From the NCBI GenBank assembly GCA_015231925.1, contig JADGAQ010000018.1, positions 1 to 35,957 on the forward strand: 35,957 nucleotides of DNA. The letters are read 5' to 3'. This document shows positions 23,570 to 31,618 of the stretch, in pieces. Both the position numbers and the translations under genes were made by a program. Every line of letters begins with the position of its first letter. Position 1 is the first letter of the stretch. The DNA comes from Magnetococcales bacterium (GTDB taxonomy: Bacteria; Pseudomonadota; Magnetococcia; Magnetococcales; JADGAQ01). The notes under the pieces were generated by a model. That model did not search any database and had not been told where the DNA came from. It saw only the letters and a program-made list of their open reading frames with translations.

Positions 23570-25045
23570 TCATACCTGCGCCAACCGACGCAGATGGGCC
23601 GTCATCTCGTCCATCACGTTCTCCCACTCCCCGCTCCGGGTCTGACGGAACAGGCGCATGCCGGGATACCAGGGGGTGTCGGAACGCTGCCGCATCCAGC
23701 GCCAATCGGGAACATGGGGAATCATCACCCAGACCGGCTTGCCCAAAGCCCCCGCCAGATGAGCCGTCGGGCCGTCCGAAGCGATGACCAGATCCAGATT
23801 GAGCAGTACCGCCGCCAGATCGGCGCAATCCTTCACCTCGCCCGGTGGAACGGGCATGTCGGCTGCACTGCCGGTCTCTTCCTCCCCGCATCCGGGCAGG
23901 GCGAGAAAGCTCACCCCTTTCAGGCGTTTCAGCAGGTCGCGTTTTCCCGGATCCGGAGCCCGCAGCGGATCACTGCTCCAAGCCAGTCCCACCCGCAGCA
24001 GCGATGACGGACCCAATACCTGCCGCCACGCTGTTACCAAGGCCCGATCCACCGACAGATAGGCCGGTTTGCGGGGTAGCGTGGCCGGGGTCAGTCCCAA
24101 AAAACGCGGCAAACTCAACAGGGGAACCTCGGCCTCGGCCTGCTCCGCAGGGTCGGCAAAACCGCACAAGGAAAGCTCCCGCCCCACCTCGGGCTGCATG
24201 GCGAAGAGACGGTGCAACGGCTCCTGACAGGCCAGAACGGGCCGACAGCCACGTTCCGTCAACCAGGAGAGAAAACGGTAAAACTGGATGGTGTTTTCCA
24301 GCCCCGGCTCCGCCTGCACCCGCAAAACCCGGCCCGCCCGACAAATGCCGTCCCAGGCCGGGAGGCTCGGCTCGGGAAGCCCCTCGCGCCAGACGGAAAG
24401 CTCCCGTCGGGCCTCGAAGGCGCTCCACCCCTCGCTCCACAACCCTTTGCACAGCAGGGAGGCCGCCCGATGAAAGCGCACCTCCGTCAGGTGGGGATTG
24501 CTTCTCAGGGCCTGATCGTAAGCCTCCAGAGCCCCGTCCACATCACCGCCCTCCCGCAGGGCATTTCCCAGCGTCTCCTGGTAAAGGGCCACCCGGGGAG
24601 CCAGCAGCACCGCCTTGCGCAACGCGCCGATGGCCGCCTCCCCCCGGCCCGTCGCCCGAAGAGACCTTCCCAGCAGATAGTAGGTTTCCGCCGTTCCGGG
24701 TTGCAGATCGACCGCCTTCTGCAAAAAGGAGGTCGCCGCTTCCCAGTCGCCTTTGCTCAGAGCCAGTCGTCCCAGACAACGAGGGAAAACCCCGTCTCCC
24801 GCCGGTCCGCCCGGAATTGCGGACAACTCCGCAAAAGTCGCATCCCCTTGCCCGGCCTCCGGGAGTTCCAACTCCCGGCGCACATCCTCCCGCTCGGGAA
24901 GCCTCCCCAATGCCGCCTCGTAACAAAGCAGCGCCCGGAAAACCTCCCCGCACTGCCGATATCGCTCCCCCTCCTCCAGCAACTGTTCCGGATTCATTTC
25001 GGAAAGCATCCACGAAGAGGCGGGGAGGCTTGCACTCACCTGCAT
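23570..25045 (-). CDS. TPR protein with C-terminal heptosyltransferase-like domain
   Basis: The 491-residue product has TPR-like helices in residues 15-210 (RYRQCGEVFRALLCYEAALG, DWEAATSFLQKAVDLQPGTA, GDVDGALEAYDQALRSNP). A GT9/GT-B-like C-terminal half follows, ending IASDGPTAHLAGALGKPVWV, then MIPHVPDWRWM and SDTPWYPGMRLFRQ. Similar TPR-plus-GT9 proteins are frequent in polysaccharide and flagellin-glycosylation loci, but their substrates are mostly unknown. The usual SDT before xxAHLAGALG reads SDG here. The start at 25045 has GGGAG 7 bases upstream. ATGs at 25009 and 24997 lack sites. The stop lies about 20 bases from the end of convergent rnpB. Confidence 0.85.
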   Translation of the reverse strand: MQVSASLPASSWMLSEMNPEQLLEEGERYRQCGEVFRALLCYEAALGRLPEREDVRRELELPEAGQGDATFAELSAIPGGPAGDGVFPRCLGRLALSKGDWEAATSFLQKAVDLQPGTAETYYLLGRSLRATGRGEAAIGALRKAVLLAPRVALYQETLGNALREGGDVDGALEAYDQALRSNPHLTEVRFHRAASLLCKGLWSEGWSAFEARRELSVWREGLPEPSLPAWDGICRAGRVLRVQAEPGLENTIQFYRFLSWLTERGCRPVLACQEPLHRLFAMQPEVGRELSLCGFADPAEQAEAEVPLLSLPRFLGLTPATLPRKPAYLSVDRALVTAWRQVLGPSSLLRVGLAWSSDPLRAPDPGKRDLLKRLKGVSFLALPGCGEEETGSAADMPVPPGEVKDCADLAAVLLNLDLVIASDGPTAHLAGALGKPVWVMIPHVPDWRWMRQRSDTPWYPGMRLFRQTRSGEWENVMDEMTAHLRRLAQV

Positions 25046-25192
25046 GGCAATCTCCCGACATTTCTGACCAAATCCATCCCATTTCGGGGAATTCTACTCC
25101 ATTCCGGGCTCCGATCCCAGCCGGCACGTAGTGATGATCCCACCCGGAAACCACAATCCGGTGAATTTCCCTTCTTCTTTACCCAGGGGTGC

Positions 25193-25222
25193 TTGACAGG
25201 TACACATTTCCTGCCGAAAAAT
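25193..25222 (+). promoter_or_regulatory. putative sigma70 promoter of the rsmH-ftsL-ftsI-murE cluster
   Basis: A perfect TTGACA (25193-25198) is followed after 18 bases by AAAAAT (four of six). It lies 70 bases before the rsmH start, in the 246-base gap from the divergent TPR gene. No mraZ gene and no obvious MraZ-type repeat box are seen in this gap. Confidence 0.45.
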
Positions 25223-25291
25223 CAGGAAGGGCGTTTACTGCCTTGGCAGTCGATGTCCCCCTACTTGGATTCTTGCCAACCCGGGATCTCC

Positions 25292-26434
25292 ATGCCCTTG
25301 CCACGACAACGCACTCAGACCACCCCCGACCCCGCCCACCGGCGCGGCATTCGCCTGCATGGCGAAGCGACATCCCCTGCCGGGACGGAAGAGAGCGACG
25401 CCCCCGCCTGGAGCGGCACCCTGGAACGCGGCCTGCCCGTCAGCCAATCGGTGACCCCGCCCCCGGATTTCCGCCATCATCCGGTCATGTTGCAGGAGAC
25501 CTTGCAGGGGCTGGCCCCGAAACCCGGCGGATTCTATATCGACGCCACCTTCGGGGGTGGCGGACACACCCGCGCCCTCCTGGCCGCCTCCGCACCCGGC
25601 GGACAGGTGCTGGGCATCGATCAGGACCCGGAGGCCATCGCCCACGGCAAGATCCTGGCCGATACCTCGGGGGGCCGTCTGCTGCTTTGCCAGGCACGCT
25701 TCAGCGAACTGGCCCAAACCCTGGCCCTTTCCGGCCTGCCGGCTCCCGATGGCATCCTCTTCGATTTGGGCGTCTCCTCCCACCAGCTCGATACCCCACG
25801 GCGCGGCTTCTCCTTCCGTTACGACGCCCCCCTGGACATGCGCATGAACCAGGATATCAACTCCCCCTTTCCCACCGCGGCCACCCTGTTGCGCACCCTC
25901 GACGAAAAAGCCCTGGCCGACATCTTCTTCCACCTGGGCGAAGAGCGCCACGCCCGCAAGGTGGCCCGCACCATCGTCGAAAAACGCCGCCAGAAACCCA
26001 TCGCCACCACAGGCGATCTGATATCTCTGCTGGAGAAGATCCAGCCTCCCCGCAAACCGGGAGAGATTCATCCGGCCACACGGGTCTTCCAGGCCCTGCG
26101 CATGGCGGTCAACCGGGAACTCGAAGAGCTGGATGCCGCCATCGCCGCCGCCATCAAGGTGCTTAAACCCGGGGGAAGAGTGGCCATCATCAGCTTCCAC
26201 TCCCTGGAGGATGGCCTGGTCAAACGCTGGTTTCGCCACGGCTCGGGAGAGGATCCCTCCCGGACACCCGGCATGCGTTACCTGCCCGTCGCACCCCAGG
26301 GGCCCCCTCCCCTGCTCACTTTGACCGCCAAACCGCTGCGTCCCTCGGAAGCGGAAATGCGCGTCAATCCCCGTTCCCGCAGTGCCCGACTGCGCCTTGC
26401 CGAACGCCGGGGTCTTCCGGGAGAGGTCTCATGA
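25292..26434 (+). CDS. rsmH: 16S rRNA (cytosine1402-N4)-methyltransferase RsmH
   Basis: RsmH (MraW) methylates N4 of C1402 in 16S rRNA using SAM. The 380-residue product contains the family start block HHPVMLQETL at about residue 62 and the SAM-binding DATFGGGGHTRALL. It also has FDLGVSSHQLD, PLDMRM, TRVFQALRMAVNRELEEL and ISFHSLEDGLVKRWF. Typical RsmH is about 310 residues, so the start at 25292 gives an extension of about 60 residues rich in Pro, Arg and Thr. Either this is real or translation begins later, for example at GTG 25451, which has no visible ribosome site. It heads the partial dcw cluster, and its stop overlaps ftsL as ATGA. Confidence 0.95.
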   Translation: MPLPRQRTQTTPDPAHRRGIRLHGEATSPAGTEESDAPAWSGTLERGLPVSQSVTPPPDFRHHPVMLQETLQGLAPKPGGFYIDATFGGGGHTRALLAASAPGGQVLGIDQDPEAIAHGKILADTSGGRLLLCQARFSELAQTLALSGLPAPDGILFDLGVSSHQLDTPRRGFSFRYDAPLDMRMNQDINSPFPTAATLLRTLDEKALADIFFHLGEERHARKVARTIVEKRRQKPIATTGDLISLLEKIQPPRKPGEIHPATRVFQALRMAVNRELEELDAAIAAAIKVLKPGGRVAIISFHSLEDGLVKRWFRHGSGEDPSRTPGMRYLPVAPQGPPPLLTLTAKPLRPSEAEMRVNPRSRSARLRLAERRGLPGEVS

Positions 26435-26700
26435 AAATCGACTGGTTTCTGATCGTGGTGCTTTCCATCCTGCTGATCTCCACCGCCGCCGCCACCGTGG
26501 CCTCCCGCATGTGGATGCTCAACGCCCATCGCCAACTGGAAGAGACCAAGAAGGAACGGGTGCAACTCCTCGACCGCGAGCAGGCTCTGAAAATGGAACT
26601 GGTCTTCCGCACCGACCTCAATACCGTGGAACAACGCGCCAACAAGGAACTCGGCATGGTTCGACCGGAGGCCAAACAGTGGCTGGTGGCGGAACCTTGA
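26431..26700 (+). CDS. ftsL: cell division protein FtsL
   Basis: This 89-residue bitopic protein has a short cytoplasmic N-terminus, one membrane helix (residues 5-25, WFLIVVLSILLISTAAATVA) and a periplasmic coiled coil rich in Glu, Arg and Leu (residues 35-75). FtsL forms the FtsQBL divisome subcomplex that controls FtsWI. Sequence conservation is low in this family, so the call rests on size, topology and position between rsmH and ftsI. It overlaps rsmH by four bases and has GGGAGAGG upstream. Confidence 0.88.
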   Translation: MKIDWFLIVVLSILLISTAAATVASRMWMLNAHRQLEETKKERVQLLDREQALKMELVFRTDLNTVEQRANKELGMVRPEAKQWLVAEP

Positions 26701-26770
26701 GAAGCGTTCCTGTTACGGACCAACCCCATTAACCGGCGGATCAACCAAAAGCGTCCCAGCGGAATCTCCC

Positions 26771-28786
26771 ATGCCCCCAACCAAAAAACCACGGGCTGCC
26801 AAATCTTCCTGGTTGTCCCTTTTCGGCTCCAACCAGAAGCCCCGGTCCCCCCTGCCGTCCCAGAGCCGCTTCTTCCGGCGTCCGGGCATGCCCGCAGTCG
26901 ATCTGGCCAGCGGGAAACGGCTGGAATTCATCCTGGGCATCTTCATGCTGGCCTTCGTGGTATTGGCCATTCGCAGCCTGGACCTGGCCCTGGTTCAGGG
27001 CAGCAAGCTGCGGGAACGCGCCGAAAGCCAGTACAAGAAACGGGTCGTGGTTCCCGCCAACCGGGGACGCTTTCTCGATCGCCGGGGCACCCCGCTGGCC
27101 GTCAGCCTGCCGGTCAAGACCCTGAATATCGATATCGATCGCATGGGCAACCCCACCCAGTTGGCACGGCAACTGGCTCCCCTGATCGACATGCCGGAAG
27201 ACCGGCTGGCTCAGAAACTCCGCTCCTCCAAACCCGGCAGCTATCCGGTATTGAAACGCAAGATCGCGCCGGATATGGCCGAACGCATACTGGCCCTCGA
27301 TTCCGCCCTCTATTTCACCCCGGAGATGCAACGGTTCTACCCCATCGGCGAGGTGGCGGCCCATGTTCTGGGTTTCGTCGATATCGAAGGCAAGGGGGTG
27401 GAAGGGCTGGAACGCAGCTTCAACAAGATTCTGGAGGGCAAGTCGGGCCTGCGGGTCATCAGCCATGACCGCATGGGCCGCCCCATGACCGAGGCCAAGA
27501 CCATCGATCCCACCAAACCGGGATTGGACGTGGTCTTGACCATCGACAGCACCATTCAGTACATCGCCTATCGGGCGCTGCTCAAGTCGGTGACCCAGCA
27601 TCAGGCCAAGGCCGGCATGGCCATGGCCATGGATCCCCGTGACGGACGGCTGCTGGCCATGGTCAGCATCCCCAGCTACAACCCGAACAACCTCGCCGAC
27701 AGCAAGGCCGAATCCCGGCGCAACCGCAACGTCACCGACGCCTACGAGCCCGGTTCGACCTTCAAAATCTTCACCGTGGGCACCGCCCTGGATCTGGGGG
27801 TGGTCAATCCCGATACCCGCTTCGATGTCGAACACGGCAGATTCCGCCTGGCGGATGTGGTCATCCGCGATACCCACAAGGAGGATCTGCCCATGACCGT
27901 CACCCAGATTCTGCAAAAAAGCTCCAACATCGGCGCCGCCAAGATCGGTCTGCAAACCGGGCATACCCGCCAGCTCGACTATCTGCAACGCTTCGGTTTC
28001 GGCAAAGCCACCAATCTGGGCTTCACCTACGAAGCCAGCGGGCGTCTGCCGGACATCACCCACTACGTCACCGTGGGTCTGGCCAACCGCTCTTTCGGTC
28101 AGGGCATCTCCGTCACCCCGCTGCAGATCATTACCGCCGGAGCCGCCATCGTCAACGGCGGTCTGCTGCCCACGGCGCGGCTGGTGGAAGGCGTCATCCG
28201 GGACGGTCAACTCCTGGCCAAACCCCAGCCCGATCCGGTGCGCGTGATGAAAACCGAAACGTCACGCACCATGCGCCATATCCTGGCGGGTGTGGTCGGA
28301 CCCGAAGGCACCGCCCCTCAGGCGGCCATCGAAGGCTATACCGTCGGTGGAAAAACCGGTACCGCGCAGAAGGCCTCGCCCACCGGAGGCTACGGTGGGC
28401 GCCACTACTTCTCCTCGTTCATGGGGTTTGTCCCCGTCGAAACCCCCCGCCTGATCATGTACGTGGCCATCGATGAACCCCAGGGTCTCTACTACGGCGG
28501 TCAGGTGGCCGCCCCCGTGTTCCGGGAAGTGGCCCAGGAGGCGCTGCCCATGTTGGCCGCCCTGCCGGAAATTCCCGTGGACAATCCCATGCCCCCCATC
28601 GAAGGCTATGTTTTCGACCCGGAACGCAAACGTCAGGAAGGTTTCGACGCTTTGATCGGCTCCAGCCTGGGCGAAGCCCTGGAGATTTTGCGAGGTCAGG
28701 GCATCATTCCACGGGTCACGGGTTCCGGACTGGTGGCCCGCCATTTTCAGAACGACCAGCACGAACTGGTTCTCGAACTCAAATGA
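26771..28786 (+). CDS. ftsI: peptidoglycan D,D-transpeptidase FtsI (PBP3) with C-terminal PASTA-like domain
   Basis: FtsI cross-links septal peptidoglycan. The 671-residue product has a basic cytoplasmic tail, one helix (about 55-75), the PBP dimerisation region (NRGRFLDRRGTPLA) and the transpeptidase domain. Catalytic motifs are Ser329-x-x-Lys332 (GSTFK), Ser384-Ser-Asn386 and KTGT from Lys528. After the enzyme domain, residues of about 620-671 (FDALIGSSLGEALEILRGQGI, then VTGSG) resemble one PASTA repeat, which E. coli FtsI lacks but some other lineages have. The long Lys/Arg/Ser-rich N-terminus of about 50 residues is notable. It lies 70 bases after ftsL, and its stop overlaps murE as ATGA. 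Confidence 0.96.
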   Translation: MPPTKKPRAAKSSWLSLFGSNQKPRSPLPSQSRFFRRPGMPAVDLASGKRLEFILGIFMLAFVVLAIRSLDLALVQGSKLRERAESQYKKRVVVPANRGRFLDRRGTPLAVSLPVKTLNIDIDRMGNPTQLARQLAPLIDMPEDRLAQKLRSSKPGSYPVLKRKIAPDMAERILALDSALYFTPEMQRFYPIGEVAAHVLGFVDIEGKGVEGLERSFNKILEGKSGLRVISHDRMGRPMTEAKTIDPTKPGLDVVLTIDSTIQYIAYRALLKSVTQHQAKAGMAMAMDPRDGRLLAMVSIPSYNPNNLADSKAESRRNRNVTDAYEPGSTFKIFTVGTALDLGVVNPDTRFDVEHGRFRLADVVIRDTHKEDLPMTVTQILQKSSNIGAAKIGLQTGHTRQLDYLQRFGFGKATNLGFTYEASGRLPDITHYVTVGLANRSFGQGISVTPLQIITAGAAIVNGGLLPTARLVEGVIRDGQLLAKPQPDPVRVMKTETSRTMRHILAGVVGPEGTAPQAAIEGYTVGGKTGTAQKASPTGGYGGRHYFSSFMGFVPVETPRLIMYVAIDEPQGLYYGGQVAAPVFREVAQEALPMLAALPEIPVDNPMPPIEGYVFDPERKRQEGFDALIGSSLGEALEILRGQGIIPRVTGSGLVARHFQNDQHELVLELK

Positions 28787-30276
28787 ACGACGGAAATCGG
28801 CGAGTTGTCCCGCTGGCCGAACTGGTGGCCTCTTGTCCGGGGGCGGAGCTGGTCGGCGAGGGCTCTGCGCGGGTCTCGGGCCTCCATGCCGACTCCCGGG
28901 AGATTCGACCCGGCTGGCTCTTCGCCGCGCTGCAAGGGGTCCGGACCACGGGAAGCCGTTTCATCGAAGATGCCCTCTCCCGTGGAGCGACTGCCCTGCT
29001 GGTGAGCCCGGATACCCCCCTTCCTCCGGGGGCAACCCCCTTGAGCCGCATCGTGCATCCCCGGCCCCGATGGGCCCTGGCCCACCTGGCCGCCGCCTAT
29101 TTCGGCCATCCGGCCCGTTCGTTGCGGCTCTTCGGCATCACCGGCACCAACGGCAAGACCACCACCACCGTCCTGTTGGCCACCCTGCTGGAAGCCTTGG
29201 GCGAACGTCCGGGCCTTCTGGGCACCACCGGCATCTTTTTCGCGGGACACTCCCTGCCCGCTACCCACACCACACCCGATCCCGTGGCTTTGCAGGAGAT
29301 CTTTTACCGCATGGTCCGGGCCGGATGCACCGCCGTGGTCATGGAGGTCTCCTCCCATGCCCTGGACCAGGAGCGGGTGGCCGGGTTGGACTTCTCCGGC
29401 TCCGTCTTCACCAACCTCACCCAGGATCATCTCGACTACCACGGCACGGAAGAGGCCTATTTCGCCGCCAAGGCCCGGCTCTTTTCGGAACACACCCGTG
29501 AACTGGCCGCCCTGTGGGGAGAAGATGCCCACGCCGCCCGTCTGGCCGCCCTGTTGCCCCCGGAGGTGCGGGTATTGACCTTCGGGCAGGGAGAAGGCTG
29601 GACCGTTTCGGCCAGGGAGATTCACCGTTCCTGGGCCGGCAATCGCTTTCGACTGGTGGCCGAGGGGGCGTCCGTTCCCGTTGTTCTGCCGTTGTGCGGG
29701 GATTTCAACGTCAGCAACGCCCTGGCCGCCGCCAGCATGGCCCATGGCCTGAAGCTTCCTCTGTCGGAAATCGCCGCCGCCTTGGCGCACGTTCAGGCTC
29801 CTCCGGGGCGTTTCGAACGCCTCGACGCCGGCCAACCCTTTGCCGTGGTGGTGGATTACGCCCACACCCCCGATGCCCTGGAACGGCTGCTGCGCACCGC
29901 CCGCCCCCTCACCTCGGGGCGTCTCATCTGCCTCTTCGGCTGCGGCGGAGACCGGGACCGCGGCAAACGTCCCCTCATGGGAGCCGCCGTCCAGGCTCTG
30001 GCCGATCGGGTGATCCTCACCGACGACAACCCCCGCAACGAGGATCCCGCCGCCATTCGCGCCGCCATTCGTGCCGGGATGCGAAAGGATGACATTATCG
30101 AAATCCCCAATCGGCGTCAGGCCATTCGCCGCGCCATTGCCCTGGCCCAACCCGGCGATGCGGTTCTGATCGCCGGAAAAGGTCACGAAACGGTGCAGAT
30201 CGATGCCCGTGGATGCCATCCCTTCAGCGACCGCACCGAAGCCCTTCTGGCCCTTGGCGAGTTGTCTTCCCGCTAA
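28783..30276 (+). CDS. murE: UDP-MurNAc-tripeptide synthetase MurE
   Basis: MurE adds the third stem amino acid, usually meso-diaminopimelate in Gram-negatives, to UDP-MurNAc-L-Ala-D-Glu. The 497-residue product has the Mur ligase ATP loop GITGTNGKTTT at about residue 120, HTTPDPVALQ, EVSSHALDQERV, and VVVDYAHTPDALE. The DNPR motif (TDDNPRNEDP) is the signature of mDAP specificity. It overlaps ftsI by four bases. In most dcw clusters murF and mraY follow, but here the next gene is a CDF transporter 103 bases on, with no clear T-run terminator between. Confidence 0.97.
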   Translation: MNDGNRRVVPLAELVASCPGAELVGEGSARVSGLHADSREIRPGWLFAALQGVRTTGSRFIEDALSRGATALLVSPDTPLPPGATPLSRIVHPRPRWALAHLAAAYFGHPARSLRLFGITGTNGKTTTTVLLATLLEALGERPGLLGTTGIFFAGHSLPATHTTPDPVALQEIFYRMVRAGCTAVVMEVSSHALDQERVAGLDFSGSVFTNLTQDHLDYHGTEEAYFAAKARLFSEHTRELAALWGEDAHAARLAALLPPEVRVLTFGQGEGWTVSAREIHRSWAGNRFRLVAEGASVPVVLPLCGDFNVSNALAAASMAHGLKLPLSEIAAALAHVQAPPGRFERLDAGQPFAVVVDYAHTPDALERLLRTARPLTSGRLICLFGCGGDRDRGKRPLMGAAVQALADRVILTDDNPRNEDPAAIRAAIRAGMRKDDIIEIPNRRQAIRRAIALAQPGDAVLIAGKGHETVQIDARGCHPFSDRTEALLALGELSSR

Positions 30277-30379
30277 AATTCTGTCAGGATGCCGCTTTTT
30301 CAGAGCCAATTCAGATTGGCCAGGCCATTATTCCGCTTTACTTTTTTTGTCCATCCCCCCACTGCCGACTGGAAAAGCG

Positions 30380-31558
30380 ATGAGTCACTCGGAGCTGGAT
30401 CCCAAAGATGCCAATTACGCCACTGCCAAACGGGTTACCCAGGTGGGAACGCTGGGTGATCTGGTTCTGACGCTTTCCAAGCTGATCATCGGATTTCTCT
30501 CCAACTCCGCCGCGCTGGTCGCGGAAGGCTTCCACTCCGGCGCCGATCTTCTCTTCGATCTGGTGGTGCTGGTGGGCATGAAAATCGCCCGTAAGGAGGT
30601 GGACGAGTCCCATCCCTACGGCCATGGCAAGTTCGAGGGACTCACCTCCATCCTGCTTTCGGTGATTCTGCTGGGTGTCGCCGTGGGCATCGTCAAGGAT
30701 GCCGCCGGCCGGCTGGACAGCGACACTCTGGAGGCGCCCGGCCAACTGGCCTTCTGGGTGGCCCTCTTCTCGATCATTCTCAAGGAAATCCTCTACCAGT
30801 ACACCATTCGCACCGGGCGGCGACTCAAATCCAACATCCTCATCGCCAACGCCTGGCATCACCGGGCCGACTCCATCTCCTCCCTGGCCGCCTTGATCGG
30901 TATCGGCGGCGCCCTGATGGGTTACCCCATCTTCGACCCCCTGGCGGCCATCGCCGTGGCCTTTTTCGTCAGCAAGGTGAGTTTCGAGATCGGCAGCGAA
31001 GCCGTGAAGGAGTTGACCGATCACACGGGGAGCGTCGATGCCGAAGTGCGGCAAAAGATGCAGGACTTCATCATCAACCGCTCCGATGTGGTGTCAATCC
31101 ACACCCTGCGGGCCAGGCGACTGGGACCGGACATCGTGGCCGATGTTCACGTTCAGGTGGATCCCTTCCTGTCCGTGAGCGAAGGGCATCAGATTGCGGC
31201 GGAAATTCGCAGTGAGCTGCTGGAGGAGGTGGAGGCCTTGTCGGAGTTGATCGTCCACATCGACGTGGAAGACGACCTGATCGCCGATCTGGAACGGATC
31301 GAAAAAGCCCCGACGCGCCACATGATAAAAGTGGCCTTGCAGGAGCAGTTGTCGGCCCATCCGGGTCTTGGCCTCCGGGATGTGACGCCCCACTACAACG
31401 TGACCGGCATTATCCTTGACCTGATTCTGGAAGCGCCGGAAGAGATGGCGGATTCCACCTTCCGAAAGAACGCTCAGGCACTGGCCAAATGGTTACAGCA
31501 ATCGAAATTCAACATCACCCAAATCCGTTGCCTGCGTTATGTCGGAACGGTGGTCTGA
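30380..31558 (+). CDS. cation diffusion facilitator (CDF) transporter, Zn-type site, long C-terminus
   Basis: The 392-residue protein is a CDF metal/proton antiporter with six predicted helices in residues 20-215. The membrane metal site reads His52-x3-Asp56 (HSGAD) on helix 2 and His160-x3-Asp164 on helix 5, an HDHD set typical of zinc-exporting CDFs. Segments around SNSAALVAEGFHSGAD and IANAWHHRADSISS also resemble the MamB/MamM branch. After the usual cytoplasmic dimerisation domain (to about residue 300) a second similar domain of about 80 residues follows, making it longer than FieF (300). The start at 30380 has GGAAAAGCG upstream. It is convergent with the next CDF gene. Confidence 0.92.
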   Translation: MSHSELDPKDANYATAKRVTQVGTLGDLVLTLSKLIIGFLSNSAALVAEGFHSGADLLFDLVVLVGMKIARKEVDESHPYGHGKFEGLTSILLSVILLGVAVGIVKDAAGRLDSDTLEAPGQLAFWVALFSIILKEILYQYTIRTGRRLKSNILIANAWHHRADSISSLAALIGIGGALMGYPIFDPLAAIAVAFFVSKVSFEIGSEAVKELTDHTGSVDAEVRQKMQDFIINRSDVVSIHTLRARRLGPDIVADVHVQVDPFLSVSEGHQIAAEIRSELLEEVEALSELIVHIDVEDDLIADLERIEKAPTRHMIKVALQEQLSAHPGLGLRDVTPHYNVTGIILDLILEAPEEMADSTFRKNAQALAKWLQQSKFNITQIRCLRYVGTVV

Positions 31559-31582
31559 AGAAGGCGGCGCGATTTATTGTAC

Positions 31583-31614
31583 GGGGCTTCGGGGGACCGC
31601 CCCCCCGAAGCCCC
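31583..31614. terminator. strong GC-rich hairpin between convergent CDF genes
   Basis: Arms GGGGCTTCGGGGG (31583-31595) and CCCCCGAAGCCCC (31602-31614) form a perfect 13-bp stem with a 6-base loop. It sits between the stops of two convergent genes and can serve both strands. There is no T-run, so it is either a bidirectional terminator-like block or another member of the GC-rich palindrome family. Confidence 0.6.
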
Positions 31615-31618
31615 ATGA

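Noticed and set aside
26741-28210. 489-codon open frame on the minus strand
   Set aside because: Antisense to ftsI, which carries all three penicillin-binding motifs.
28747-30309. 520-codon open frame on the minus strand
   Set aside because: Antisense to murE with shadow-type composition.
30380-31558. Magnetosome CDF protein MamB or MamM
   Set aside because: Some segments look alike, but the HDHD site and doubled C-terminal domain fit a general Zn-type CDF, and no other mam genes are present.
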